Below, in pieces: positions 15,843-24,101 of a DNA stretch of 64,000 nucleotides. The translations under genes and the position numbers were made by a program. The stretch lies in assembly GCF_000371965.1 (NCBI RefSeq), contig NZ_AQUO01000001.1, positions 1,682,001-1,746,000 on the forward strand, written 5' to 3'. The notes below the pieces were generated by a model. The model was not told the origin of the DNA. It saw only the letters and a program-made list of their open reading frames with translations, and made no database searches. Source of the DNA: Paracoccus sp. N5 (lineage in GTDB: Bacteria > Pseudomonadota > Alphaproteobacteria > Rhodobacterales > Rhodobacteraceae). Each line of letters starts with the position of its first letter. The first letter of the stretch is position 1.

Positions 15843-16501
15843 TGCTGACGCTTTATGGCCACCCGCTGTCCTCCTATACCCAGAAGGTGCTGATCGCGCT
15901 TTACGAGCTGGGGGCGGATTTCACCTTCTGCGAGGTGAACTTGGGCGATGAGGCCGACCGGGCGCTGATGCAGTCGGTCGAGCCGATGGGCCGGATGCCG
16001 GCGCTGCGCGAGGGCGACTTCACCCTGTCGCAAAGCTCGCTGATGATCGAATGGCTGGACCGGCACCATCCCGGGCCGCAACGCCTGCTGGACCCGGACC
16101 CCGATGCCTCGCTGCCGGCGCGGCAATGGGACCGCTTCCTGGATTTCCAGGTCATGCAGATGATGCAGCAGATCGTCGATGCCCGCATCTTCATGGCCGA
16201 AGGGGCCGAGGAGCGCGTGGCGCCTTTTGCGCGGGCCAAGCTCGACCTGGCCTATGCCGCGCTGGACCGGCGCCTGGACGGGCGCGACTGGATCGCGGGC
16301 GGCTTCGGCCTGGCCGATTGCGCGGCGTTTCCGGCGCTGTTCTATGCCGGCGCCATCCATCCCTTCGCGGATCATCCGCATCTCGGCGCCTATTTCGAGC
16401 GGCTGGTGGCGCGGCCCTCGATCCAGCGGGTGATCGCGGGCGCGCGGCCCTTCTATGGCTGGTTCCCGTTCAAGGACGGGATTGCGGCGCGGTTTCTCTA
16501 G
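15842..16501 (+). CDS. Glutathione S-transferase family protein, second copy
   Basis: 219 residues, starting MLTLYGHPLSSYTQKVLIAL. The N-terminal thioredoxin-like domain includes EPMGRMPALREGDFTLSQSS; the helical domain has FGLADCAAFPALFYAGAI. It is clearly different from the preceding GST, so this is not a recent duplication. I start at ATG 15842, which shares bases with the previous stop; a GTG at 15839 is also in frame. Last gene of the HxlR-facing operon; valS follows after 60 bases and probably has its own promoter. Confidence 0.9.
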   Translation: MLTLYGHPLSSYTQKVLIALYELGADFTFCEVNLGDEADRALMQSVEPMGRMPALREGDFTLSQSSLMIEWLDRHHPGPQRLLDPDPDASLPARQWDRFLDFQVMQMMQQIVDARIFMAEGAEERVAPFARAKLDLAYAALDRRLDGRDWIAGGFGLADCAAFPALFYAGAIHPFADHPHLGAYFERLVARPSIQRVIAGARPFYGWFPFKDGIAARFL

Positions 16502-16561
16502 CGCCTCTTGGCCTTTGGCCGTGGTTTCGCTATCCCCTTGGGCAATTCAAGGGGTGACGAC

Positions 16562-19500
16562 ATGGCCATGGACAAGAACTTCGACGCCGCTTCCGCCGAG
16601 GCGCGGATCGCGGCGCAATGGGCGGCAAGCGATGCCTTCGCGGCGGGGGCCAATGCCTCGCGCGCGGAAACCTTCTCGGTCGTGATCCCGCCGCCGAATG
16701 TCACGGGCAGCCTGCATATCGGCCACGCGCTGAACAACACGCTGCAGGACATCCTGGTGCGCTGGCACCGGATGCGCGGCTTCGACACGCTGTGGCAGCC
16801 CGGCCAGGACCATGCCGGCATCGCGACGCAGATGGTGGTGGAACGCCGGATGGCCGAGCGCCAGGAGCCCGGCCGGCGCGAGATCGGGCGCGAGGCCTTC
16901 CTGCAGAAGGTCTGGGCCTGGAAGCAGGAATCCGGCGACACCATCATCAACCAGCTGAAACGCCTGGGCGCCAGCTGCGACTGGTCGCGCAATGCCTTTA
17001 CCATGTCCGGCGCCCCCGGCGCCCCTGCGGGCGAGGAGGGCAATTTTCACGACGCCGTCATCAAGGTCTTTGTCGAGATGTTCGACAAGGGGTTGATCTA
17101 TCGCGGCAAGCGGCTGGTGAACTGGGATCCGCATTTCGAGACCGCGATTTCCGACCTGGAGGTCGAGAACCGCGAGGTGCCCGGCCATATGTGGCATTTC
17201 AAATATCCGCTGGCCGGCGGCGAAACCTATGAATACATCGAGCGCGACGCCGACGGCAACGTCACCCTGCGCGAGACGCGGGACTATATCAGCATCGCCA
17301 CCACCCGCCCCGAGACCATGCTGGGCGACGGCGCGGTCGCGGTGCACCCGGACGACGCCCGCTATGCGCCCATCGTCGGCAAGCTGGTCGAGATCCCGGT
17401 CGGGCCGAAACAGCATCGCCGGCTGATCCCGATCATCACCGATGAATACCCGGACCCGGATTTCGGCTCGGGCGCGGTCAAGATCACCGGCGCGCATGAC
17501 TTCAACGACTATGCCGTCGCCATGCGCAACGGCATCCCGCTTTACGCGCTGATGGACGGCAAGGGCGCCATGCGCGCGGACGGGCTGAGCTACGAGGAAA
17601 GCGCCGAGATCGCCACGCGGGCGGCGCGGGGCGAGGATGTGGGCGACGTGTCCTCGGTCAACCTGGTGCCCGAGGAACTGCGCGGCCTGGACCGCTATGA
17701 CGCCCGCAAGCGCGTCATCGAGGCGATCACCGACGAGGGGCTGGCCGTCACCTATCTGCACAAGGAAATCGACAAGGAAACCGGCGCCGAGCATCTGGAG
17801 CGCCGGCCCCTGGTCGAGGCGAAGCCGATCATGCAGCCCTTCGGCGACCGCTCGGGCGTGGTGATCGAGCCGATGCTGACCGACCAGTGGTTCGTCGATA
17901 CCCCGAAGATCGTCGGCCCGGCGCTGGAGGCGGTGAAGGGTGGCCGCACCGAGATCCTGCCCGAGCAGCACCGCAAGGTCTATTTCAACTGGCTCGAGAA
18001 TATCGAGCCCTGGACCATCTCGCGCCAGCTGTGGTGGGGGCACCAGATCCCGGTGTGGTATGGGCTGGACCTGCGGCTGGAAGGTCAGGTCGATGATGAC
18101 CACGACGGCGCGCTGGACGATGTCGAGATCTTCGCGCTGCTGGAGGAGGGGCTGGTCCATGGCGACGACCTGCTGCAATGCGCGGCGAATTTCGCCGATG
18201 TGGCGCAGAAGTTCCGCGACGCGCTGGCCGACCTGCCGCAGCCGCTGGAAATCGCCCGGGTGATCGAGGTCGAGAGCCGCGAGGCGGCGGTCGATGCCTT
18301 TGCCCAGGGGCTGGCCGACTATAACCTGACGCAGGACCCGACCAGGCTGGTCTATCCGGTCTGGCGCGATCCCGATGTGCTGGACACCTGGTTTTCCTCG
18401 GGCCTGTGGCCGATCGGGACGCTGGGCTGGCCCGAACCCACGCCCGAGCTGCGCAAGTATTTCCCGACCGACGTGCTGGTCACGGGTTTCGACATCATCT
18501 TCTTCTGGGTCGCCCGGATGATGATGATGCAGCTGGCGGTGGTGGGCGACGTGCCGTTCCGCACCGTCTATGTCCACGGCCTCGTGCGCGACGAAAAGGG
18601 CGCCAAGATGTCGAAGTCGAAAGGCAACGTCATCGACCCCCTGGTGCTGATCGACCAATATGGCGCCGACGCGCTGCGCTTTACCCTGACCAGCATGGCG
18701 GCGATGGGCCGCGACCCCAAGCTGGGGCCGAAGCATGTCGAGGCGAACCGCAACTTCGTCACCAAGATCTGGAACGCCAGCCGCTTTGCCGAGATGAACG
18801 GCGTGCGCGGCGGCGGCCCCCGCCCGGCGCCCGCGCATGTGGTGAACCGCTGGATCATCGGCGAGGTCGCCCGCATCCGCCAGGCCACCGACGAGGCGCT
18901 GGCGGCGTTCCGCTTCAACGACGCCGCGACCGGGCTTTACGCCTTTGTCTGGGGCAAGGTCTGCGACTGGTATGTCGAGTTCTCGAAGCCGCTGTTCGAT
19001 GGCGAGCATCGCGAGGAGACCCAGGCCACCATGGGCTGGGTGCTGGACCAGTGCTATCTGCTCTTGCACCCCATCATGCCCTTCGTGACCGAGGAGCTCT
19101 GGGCGCTGACCGGCGCGCGGCCGAAACCGCTGGTGCATGGCGACTGGCCGGACTACGGCCTTGAGCTGATCGACGCCGAGGCCGATCGGCAGATGAACTG
19201 GGTGATTTCGGTGATCGAGAACATCCGCTCGGCCCGCGCGCAGATCGGCGTGCCGGCCGGGGCGCGGCCCGACCTGATCGTGACCGAGGCCGACGCGGCC
19301 GCCCGCGCCGCGCTGGCCGCCAATGGCCCGCTGGTCGAGCGGCTGGCGCGGGTGAACCCGCCGCGCGACGGGGCGATGGGGCCGGGCATGATCGCGGTCG
19401 CGGCGCTGGGGGCGAGCTTTGCCCTGCCGGTGGGCGAGATGATCGATGTCGCGGCCGAGACGGCGCGGCTGGAGAAAGCCGCCGCCAAGGCCGAGAAGGA

Positions 19501-19651
19501 TGCCGGCGGGTTGCGCGGCCGGCTGGGCAATCCGAAATTCGTCGAGAATGCCGAGCCGGAGGTGATCGAGGAGACGCGCGAGAAGCTGGCCGCGCTGGAG
19601 GACGATCTGGCGCGGATCCGGGCGGCGCTGGGGCAGCTGGCGGCGATGTGA
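16562..19651 (+). CDS. valS: Valyl-tRNA synthetase
   Basis: 1029 residues, class Ia aminoacyl-tRNA synthetase charging tRNA-Val. The HIGH motif is in VTGSLHIGHALNNT (52-55), the KMSKS motif in GAKMSKSKGNVIDP near residue 682, with the editing domain (TTRPETMLGD, GSGAVKITGAHDFNDY) between them, and the C-terminal coiled-coil arm (LEKAAAKAEKDAGGLRGRLG) that is typical of ValRS. Longer than the E. coli enzyme (951). The region 500-580 contains an acidic insertion (VDDDHDGALDDVEIFALLEE) common in alphaproteobacterial ValRS. The start could be ATG 16562 or 16568. Confidence 0.97.
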   Translation: MAMDKNFDAASAEARIAAQWAASDAFAAGANASRAETFSVVIPPPNVTGSLHIGHALNNTLQDILVRWHRMRGFDTLWQPGQDHAGIATQMVVERRMAERQEPGRREIGREAFLQKVWAWKQESGDTIINQLKRLGASCDWSRNAFTMSGAPGAPAGEEGNFHDAVIKVFVEMFDKGLIYRGKRLVNWDPHFETAISDLEVENREVPGHMWHFKYPLAGGETYEYIERDADGNVTLRETRDYISIATTRPETMLGDGAVAVHPDDARYAPIVGKLVEIPVGPKQHRRLIPIITDEYPDPDFGSGAVKITGAHDFNDYAVAMRNGIPLYALMDGKGAMRADGLSYEESAEIATRAARGEDVGDVSSVNLVPEELRGLDRYDARKRVIEAITDEGLAVTYLHKEIDKETGAEHLERRPLVEAKPIMQPFGDRSGVVIEPMLTDQWFVDTPKIVGPALEAVKGGRTEILPEQHRKVYFNWLENIEPWTISRQLWWGHQIPVWYGLDLRLEGQVDDDHDGALDDVEIFALLEEGLVHGDDLLQCAANFADVAQKFRDALADLPQPLEIARVIEVESREAAVDAFAQGLADYNLTQDPTRLVYPVWRDPDVLDTWFSSGLWPIGTLGWPEPTPELRKYFPTDVLVTGFDIIFFWVARMMMMQLAVVGDVPFRTVYVHGLVRDEKGAKMSKSKGNVIDPLVLIDQYGADALRFTLTSMAAMGRDPKLGPKHVEANRNFVTKIWNASRFAEMNGVRGGGPRPAPAHVVNRWIIGEVARIRQATDEALAAFRFNDAATGLYAFVWGKVCDWYVEFSKPLFDGEHREETQATMGWVLDQCYLLLHPIMPFVTEELWALTGARPKPLVHGDWPDYGLELIDAEADRQMNWVISVIENIRSARAQIGVPAGARPDLIVTEADAAARAALAANGPLVERLARVNPPRDGAMGPGMIAVAALGASFALPVGEMIDVAAETARLEKAAAKAEKDAGGLRGRLGNPKFVENAEPEVIEETREKLAALEDDLARIRAALGQLAAM

Positions 19652-19673
19652 GGCGCCCCGCCGCGCGGGCGCC
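19652..19673 (+). terminator. G+C-rich hairpin after valS
   Basis: GGCGCCC (19652-19658) and GGGCGCC (19667-19673) form a 7-bp perfect stem starting at the last base-pair beyond the valS stop. It is followed immediately by the GGGTATTTG repeat. Confidence 0.6.
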
Positions 19674-19674
19674 G

Positions 19675-19697
19675 GGGTATTTGGGAAACGGTGAAAA
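19675..19697 (+). repeat. GGGTATTTG interspersed repeat, copy 1
   Basis: GGGTATTTGGGAAAC with the tail GGTGAAAA directly follows the valS hairpin, in the valS orientation. Confidence 0.7.
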
Positions 19698-19745
19698 GCC
19701 GCGGTTTCCCAGGGCCTGGTGCGGTGGCGGTGGCGCGGTTGCCGT

Positions 19746-19767
19746 GGGTATTTGCAGAGCAAAGAAG
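19746..19767 (+). repeat. GGGTATTTG interspersed repeat, copy 2
   Basis: GGGTATTTGCAGAGC followed by AAAGAAG, one base before the (antisense) cbiX stop codon. This copy points the same way as valS. Confidence 0.65.
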
Positions 19768-19768
19768 A

Positions 19769-20449
19769 TCAGGGCCGCTCGGCAAGGGCGGCCCTGATGC
19801 TGGCGGCGATCATTTCCGGCACTTCGGGGGCAAGGCCGATGGCGGGCAGGGTGATGCCGCGGAAGCCGGCCTCGGCCAGCGCCTGGGGCAGGTCCTCGGT
19901 GACGTGCCCGGCGCTGGTGGCGAAGAGCGGCAGGCAGAGCGTGCGCGCGGGCAGGGCGCGGGCGGCCTCGGCGAGGCGGGGCGGTTCCTCGATGAAGCCG
20001 CAGGTGACGGTCAGGGGCGCGAGGTCGGCGGCCATCTGGCGCGCCGCCTCGGCCGGGGCGCGCGAGCGGCCGGAGCCATGGGCGGCGAGCAGGATGTGGG
20101 TTTCGTTCAAGGCCCAGCCTTGCGCGGCGGCTGCCGCCGAGAGCAGGCGGCGGGCGAGCGCGGGCAGGCCGGGGTCGGCGCCGAAGGGCGGCAGGATGCG
20201 GGCCTTCGGGGCGCCGGCCCGGGCCAGGCGGCGCGGCAGTTCGCTGCGGGTGAACCAGCCCGCCGCCATGAACAGCGGATAGACCAGCATGTCGTCCTCG
20301 GCCCCGTCCAGCGCGCCGGGCATGGCCAGCGTGGCGCCCCGGATGGTCACCCCGGGCAGCGGGATGCGGGCGGCCAGCGCCTCGATGGCGGCTTGCTGCG
20401 GGCCGGGGTCGCCGGGCTGGCCGTGGGCGACGATGAGCGCCCTAGGCAC
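19769..20449 (-). CDS. CbiX-type sirohydrochlorin chelatase-like protein
   Basis: 226 residues. Two repeats of the CbiX/SirB fold are visible: N-terminal VAHGQPGDPG with an active-site His, and central LAAHGSGRSRAPAEAARQMA with another, then PLFATSAGHVTEDLPQAL. The family inserts Co2+ or Fe2+ into sirohydrochlorin for cobalamin or sirohaem. Whether this one is a chelatase for iron or cobalt cannot be decided. It overlaps the preceding DUF4202 gene by eight bases, suggesting a joint unit. Confidence 0.82.
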   Translation of the reverse strand: MPRALIVAHGQPGDPGPQQAAIEALAARIPLPGVTIRGATLAMPGALDGAEDDMLVYPLFMAAGWFTRSELPRRLARAGAPKARILPPFGADPGLPALARRLLSAAAAAQGWALNETHILLAAHGSGRSRAPAEAARQMAADLAPLTVTCGFIEEPPRLAEAARALPARTLCLPLFATSAGHVTEDLPQALAEAGFRGITLPAIGLAPEVPEMIAASIRAALAERP

Positions 20450-21002
20450 GGAAGGCGGCGGCGAAGGGTTCGGGGATGGCGAATTCGGTCAGCGCGATGC
20501 TGCGCGCCTGCGGCGACATCTTGCGCGCGGTCTTTTCGACGATGCGCTGCAATTCCTCGGCGTCGCGGGTTTCGGCGAAGGGGCCGAGATACCAGCGGAT
20601 GAAGGTGAAGCAGGCCACGTCCTCGAGCGCCTGCACCTCGGGGTCGCGCTTGATGCCCTGTTTCGTCAGCATCTTCTCGGCCTGGGCGATGGATTCGGGA
20701 TCATAGCCCGCCGCCTGCATGATCCCGGCCACGCGGGCGGCGTGGCGCCGGCCCTGTTCGGTGCGCCAGGCCAGGTAGCCGGGCCGGTCCATCGGATAGG
20801 CGTCGCGCGGCAGCAGCCAGCGTTCGACATGCTGGCCGCGGCAGGCGATCTGCAGGGGCTCGGAGGCGTCGGGGTAAAGCGCCCGCTGCTCGGCCGTCAT
20901 GCGCTGGCCATAGAGGAGTTCGCGGGGCTCGCCGTCCTGGAGATGCGGGTCGGCGGCATTGGCCTGGTCGATGGCGTCGAAAGCGGTCTGAAGGCGGGTC
21001 AT
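20442..21002 (-). CDS. DUF4202 domain protein
   Basis: 186 residues of the DUF4202 family, recognised by FDAIDQANAADPHLQDGEPR at the start, then ERWLLPRDAYPMDRPGYLAWR, AGIMQAAGYDPESIAQAEKM and DPEVQALEDVACFTFIRWYL. The arrangement of His/Asp residues recalls an HD-like phosphohydrolase, but no activity is established to my knowledge. The start at 21002 is favoured over ATG 21011 because AAGG lies nine bases upstream. It is coupled to the CbiX-like gene, which hints at a link with sirohaem-dependent sulfite/nitrite metabolism. Confidence 0.82.
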   Translation of the reverse strand: MTRLQTAFDAIDQANAADPHLQDGEPRELLYGQRMTAEQRALYPDASEPLQIACRGQHVERWLLPRDAYPMDRPGYLAWRTEQGRRHAARVAGIMQAAGYDPESIAQAEKMLTKQGIKRDPEVQALEDVACFTFIRWYLGPFAETRDAEELQRIVEKTARKMSPQARSIALTEFAIPEPFAAAFRA

Positions 21003-21092
21003 GGGCGGCATCCTTTTTGCGCCATCATGCCGCAGGCGGTGCCCGGGTCAATGCGGATTGCGGGGGCCTGGCGCCGGGGCTAGGGTCAAGGC

Positions 21093-21599
21093 ATGGAATG
21101 GTTGGAATTCGCCCTGGCGCTCGCCGCTTTTCTGGGCTCGCATGTCATCCCGGCGCGTCTGCGCGGGCCCTTGGTCGCGCGCTTTGGCAAGCGGGCCTAT
21201 GTCATGGGCTACAGCCTGCTGTCGCTGGCGCTGCTTTACTGGCTGATCGTGGCGGCGGGGCGGGCGCCCTTCGTCGAGATCTGGCCGCAATGGCCCTGGA
21301 CGCGCTGGCTGGCGAACATCGCCATGCCCGTCGCGGTGCTGGCGGCGCTGGTCGGCGGCATGGGCGGGCTGATGCTGGGGTTCTCGCTGTGGGGCGGGGC
21401 GCATCTGCTGGCCAATGGCGACCTGGCGCATGTGATCCTGTTCGGGCTCCTGCTGGGCTATGCGGTGCTGGGGCTGGCGATGATGCGGCGGCTTCTGGTC
21501 TGGCGGCTGGCGTGGTGGCGGCTGGCGGCGGTGCCGCTGGTCTGGATCGCGCTCTATCACCTGCACCCGCTGGTCATCGGGGTCAATCCGGCACCCTGA
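21093..21599 (+). CDS. NnrU family membrane protein
   Basis: 168 residues, about five membrane helices. It matches NnrU (SHVIPARLRGPLVARFGKRAYVMGYSLLSL; WPQWPWTRWLANIAMP; GLMLGFSLWGGAHLLANGDL). NnrU-family proteins were first noted near nitrite/nitric oxide reductase genes in Rhodobacter and resemble the membrane methyltransferase/isoprenylcysteine-type group; no denitrification gene is seen here. It is divergent from the DUF4202 gene and its last 17 bases overlap the end of the FAD oxidoreductase gene on the other strand. Confidence 0.85.
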   Translation: MEWLEFALALAAFLGSHVIPARLRGPLVARFGKRAYVMGYSLLSLALLYWLIVAAGRAPFVEIWPQWPWTRWLANIAMPVAVLAALVGGMGGLMLGFSLWGGAHLLANGDLAHVILFGLLLGYAVLGLAMMRRLLVWRLAWWRLAAVPLVWIALYHLHPLVIGVNPAP

Positions 21600-22584
21600 A
21601 CCCCTCGGGGATGCGGTCCTGCCCGTCGAGGATCAGGTCCGCGAGCATCGCCGCGCAGGCCGGCGCCATGGCGATGCCGATCTTGAAGCCGCCATTGGCG
21701 ACATAATGCCCCGGCCGGCCGGGCCATGGCCCCAGGAGCGGCGCCCGGGACAGCGCGCGCGGCCGGATGCCGGCCCAGCGGTCCACCACCGGCGCATCGG
21801 CCAGCGCCGGGCACAGCGCCCGGGCCTTGTCGATCAGCGCCTGAAGCTGCGCATCGGTGCCAAGGTCGGTCACGTCGCGTTCCGAGGTCGAGCCGACCGC
21901 CACCGTGCCGTCGGCATGGGGCACGATATGCAGCCCCTCGGCAAAGACCTGCGGCGCCTCGGGGGCGGCGAAGGCCAGCAGCGCCGACTGGCCCTTGACG
22001 CCGCCGCCGCCGAAGGGCGCCAGCCCGGTCCAGCCGGTGGCCCAGATCGCCGGGCCCTCGGTGCTGGCGCCTTCCTCGATGATGCCGCCGCGCGCGCGAA
22101 TCGCGGCGGCCAGCGCCGCCCCGGCCCGGCGCGGGCTGATGCGCGCCGTCAGCCGGTCGACCAGCCACAGCCCGGTCCCGGACGGCGGCACCAGCGGACC
22201 CTGCGGCGCATCGGTGATCTGCATCGTTGCCCAGGCCGGCCAATGGCGGCGGGCAGCGGCGATGCGCTCGGCCATGCGCGCCTCGGTCCCCGGGGCGACG
22301 GGCTGGATGCGGCCGGTGCGGGCATAGCCGGGATCCACGCCGCCGGCCCGGGCCACCTCGGCCCACCAGGTCTCGGCGCCGGCCAGCGCGTCCAGCTGCA
22401 CCTGCTTCTTGTCGTTCCAGTTTTCCGGCGCATGCGGGGCCAGCGCGCCCACCGTGCCGCCCGAGGCGCCGGCGCCGATGCGGGCGATCTCGACCACGCG
22501 CACCGGCTGGCCGCGCCGCGCCAGCTCCCATGCGCAGGCGAGGCCATAGATCCCCGCGCCCGCCACCGTGATTTCGCTTGCCAT
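21583..22584 (-). CDS. FAD-dependent oxidoreductase, MnmC C-domain-like
   Basis: 333 residues of the DadA/glycine-oxidase family. FAD site AGAGIYGLACAWELARRG at the N-terminus; GASGGTVGALAPHAPENW follows, then a C-terminal FAD loop VANGGFKIGIAMAPACAAML. It faces the mnmD gene across 46 bases. In E. coli one protein, MnmC, joins an FAD oxidase that cuts cmnm5U to nm5U and a methylase that makes mnm5U at tRNA wobble position 34. Here the two activities would be separate genes. The oxidase role is inferred from this pairing; the fold is certain. Confidence 0.8.
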   Translation of the reverse strand: MASEITVAGAGIYGLACAWELARRGQPVRVVEIARIGAGASGGTVGALAPHAPENWNDKKQVQLDALAGAETWWAEVARAGGVDPGYARTGRIQPVAPGTEARMAERIAAARRHWPAWATMQITDAPQGPLVPPSGTGLWLVDRLTARISPRRAGAALAAAIRARGGIIEEGASTEGPAIWATGWTGLAPFGGGGVKGQSALLAFAAPEAPQVFAEGLHIVPHADGTVAVGSTSERDVTDLGTDAQLQALIDKARALCPALADAPVVDRWAGIRPRALSRAPLLGPWPGRPGHYVANGGFKIGIAMAPACAAMLADLILDGQDRIPEGFRVPD

Positions 22585-22630
22585 CCCGCCGCCCCTTGCC
22601 GCATCTGCCGGAAAACAGGAGTTAGCGCGA

Positions 22631-23284
22631 ATGAGCGATCCCGACCAGAGCGCGGCGCTGGCATGGCGCGAGGGCGGCATCCCGGTCTCGACCCGCTTCG
22701 ACGACCCGTATTTCAGCCTGAACGGCGGGCTCGAGGAAACCCGGCATGTCTTCCTGGCCGGAAACGACCTGCCGGCGCGGCTGGTGCCCGGCTTTCACGT
22801 CGCCGAACTGGGCTTCGGCACCGGGCTGAACCTGCTGGCGCTGGCGCAGGTGGCGACGGTCCCGGTCCGCTTCACCAGTTTCGAGGCCTTCCCGATGGCG
22901 CTGGACGAACTGGCCCGCGCCCATGCCGCCTTTCCCGAACTGGCGCCGCTAGCCGAGGCCCTGCGCACCGGCTGGCCCGCCCGGCGCTTCCAGGTCGGCC
23001 CCGTCAGCGCCGAGATCATCGTCGGCGATGCGCGCGCCGCGCTGCCCGCCTGGCCGGGCCGGGCGGATGCCTGGTTCCTCGACGGCTTTTCGCCGGCGAA
23101 GAACCCCGAGCTTTGGGGCGAGCCGCTGATGGCCGAGGTCGCCCGCCATACCGCGCCGGGCGGCACATTCGCGACCTATACCGCCGCCGGCCATGTCCGC
23201 CGGGCGCTGGCGGCGGCGGGCTTCGCGGTCAGCCGCGCGCCGGGCTTTGCCGGCAAGCGCCACATGAGCCGGGGCCGGCTCTAG
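22631..23284 (+). CDS. mnmD: tRNA (5-methylaminomethyl-2-thiouridine)-methyltransferase
   Basis: 217 residues corresponding to the N-terminal half of E. coli MnmC (DUF752). Key features are DDPYFSLNGGLEETRHVFLAG, the SAM-binding segment ELGFGTGLNLLALAQ, and FLDGFSPAKNPELWGEPLM with the DGFxPxKNPxxW signature. It methylates nm5(s2)U34 of tRNA wobble bases. Start at ATG 22631, preceded by GGAGTTAG. The 3' end overlaps the rhomboid gene tail by four bases on the opposite strand. Confidence 0.9.
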   Translation: MSDPDQSAALAWREGGIPVSTRFDDPYFSLNGGLEETRHVFLAGNDLPARLVPGFHVAELGFGTGLNLLALAQVATVPVRFTSFEAFPMALDELARAHAAFPELAPLAEALRTGWPARRFQVGPVSAEIIVGDARAALPAWPGRADAWFLDGFSPAKNPELWGEPLMAEVARHTAPGGTFATYTAAGHVRRALAAAGFAVSRAPGFAGKRHMSRGRL

Positions 23285-24000
23285 CGGCGCACCTGCGGGA
23301 TGCGCGAGGGCGGAAACTCCAGCGCCGCATGCGGCGGCCGGCCGTGGGTGCGGCGCCAGAAGGCGGGGCCGCCGCGGCGCAGGAACAGCGGTAGCGCCAG
23401 CACGATGCCGGCGAGGAAGCCCCCGGCATGGGCGACATAGGCGACGCCGTCCTCGGTGCCGATGGCGCCCGAGACCAGCTGGATGCCGAACCAGGCCAGC
23501 AGCAGCACCCAGGCGGGAATGGTAAAGCGGCGGATGATGACGATGATGATGGCGATGACATCGACCCGGGCGCGCGGGAACATCAGGAGATAGCCGCCCA
23601 TCACCCCGGCGATGGCGCCCGAGGCCCCGACCATGGGCACGCCGCTGCCGGGATCCGCGGCGATCTGACCCGCCGCCGCCGCCAGCCCGCAGGCCAGGTA
23701 GAAGCCCAGAAAGCCCAGGGGGCCCATCTGGTCCTCGAGATTGTCGCCGAAGACCCACAGGAACAGCATGTTGCCGGCGATATGCATGATGCCGGCATGC
23801 AGGAACATATGCGTCACCAGACCCCACAGCCATGCGCCATGCGTGATCGCCACCGGATAGAGCGCCAGCCGGTCCCAGAGCCCGACCTGGCCGCCCGCCC
23901 AGGGCATGGTCAGCAGGAACAGCGCGAGGTTCAGGACGATCAGCCCATAGGTGACATGCGGCGTGCGCTCGGAGGGGTTGTGGTCGCGGATCGGGAACAT
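23281..24000 (-). CDS. Rhomboid-family intramembrane serine protease
   Basis: 239 residues, six or seven hydrophobic helices. The catalytic Ser is 128 in MVGASGAIAGVMGGYL (GASGA motif) and the catalytic His is 191 in VAYVAHAGGFLAG; the helix-2 signature HAGIMHIAGNMLFLWVFGDN is also present. It should cleave membrane helices within the inner membrane. I start at ATG 24000 (MFPIRDHNPSERTPHVTYG), which matches relatives; the 29 residues of open frame before it are not typical. Confidence 0.93.
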   Translation of the reverse strand: MFPIRDHNPSERTPHVTYGLIVLNLALFLLTMPWAGGQVGLWDRLALYPVAITHGAWLWGLVTHMFLHAGIMHIAGNMLFLWVFGDNLEDQMGPLGFLGFYLACGLAAAAGQIAADPGSGVPMVGASGAIAGVMGGYLLMFPRARVDVIAIIIVIIRRFTIPAWVLLLAWFGIQLVSGAIGTEDGVAYVAHAGGFLAGIVLALPLFLRRGGPAFWRRTHGRPPHAALEFPPSRIPQVRR

Positions 24001-24101
24001 GGCCGCAGCCTGAAGCATCGCATGGGCGCGCGCAAGCGGCCCTGTTCGGATCGCCGGGCCGCGTATAGCATCACCCCCGAATCGCATCCGAGGAGGCGCC
24101 G

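Noticed and set aside
16547..19762. A 1071-codon minus-strand frame opposite valS
   Set aside because: Antisense shadow of valS with His/Arg/Gly-rich composition and no domain.
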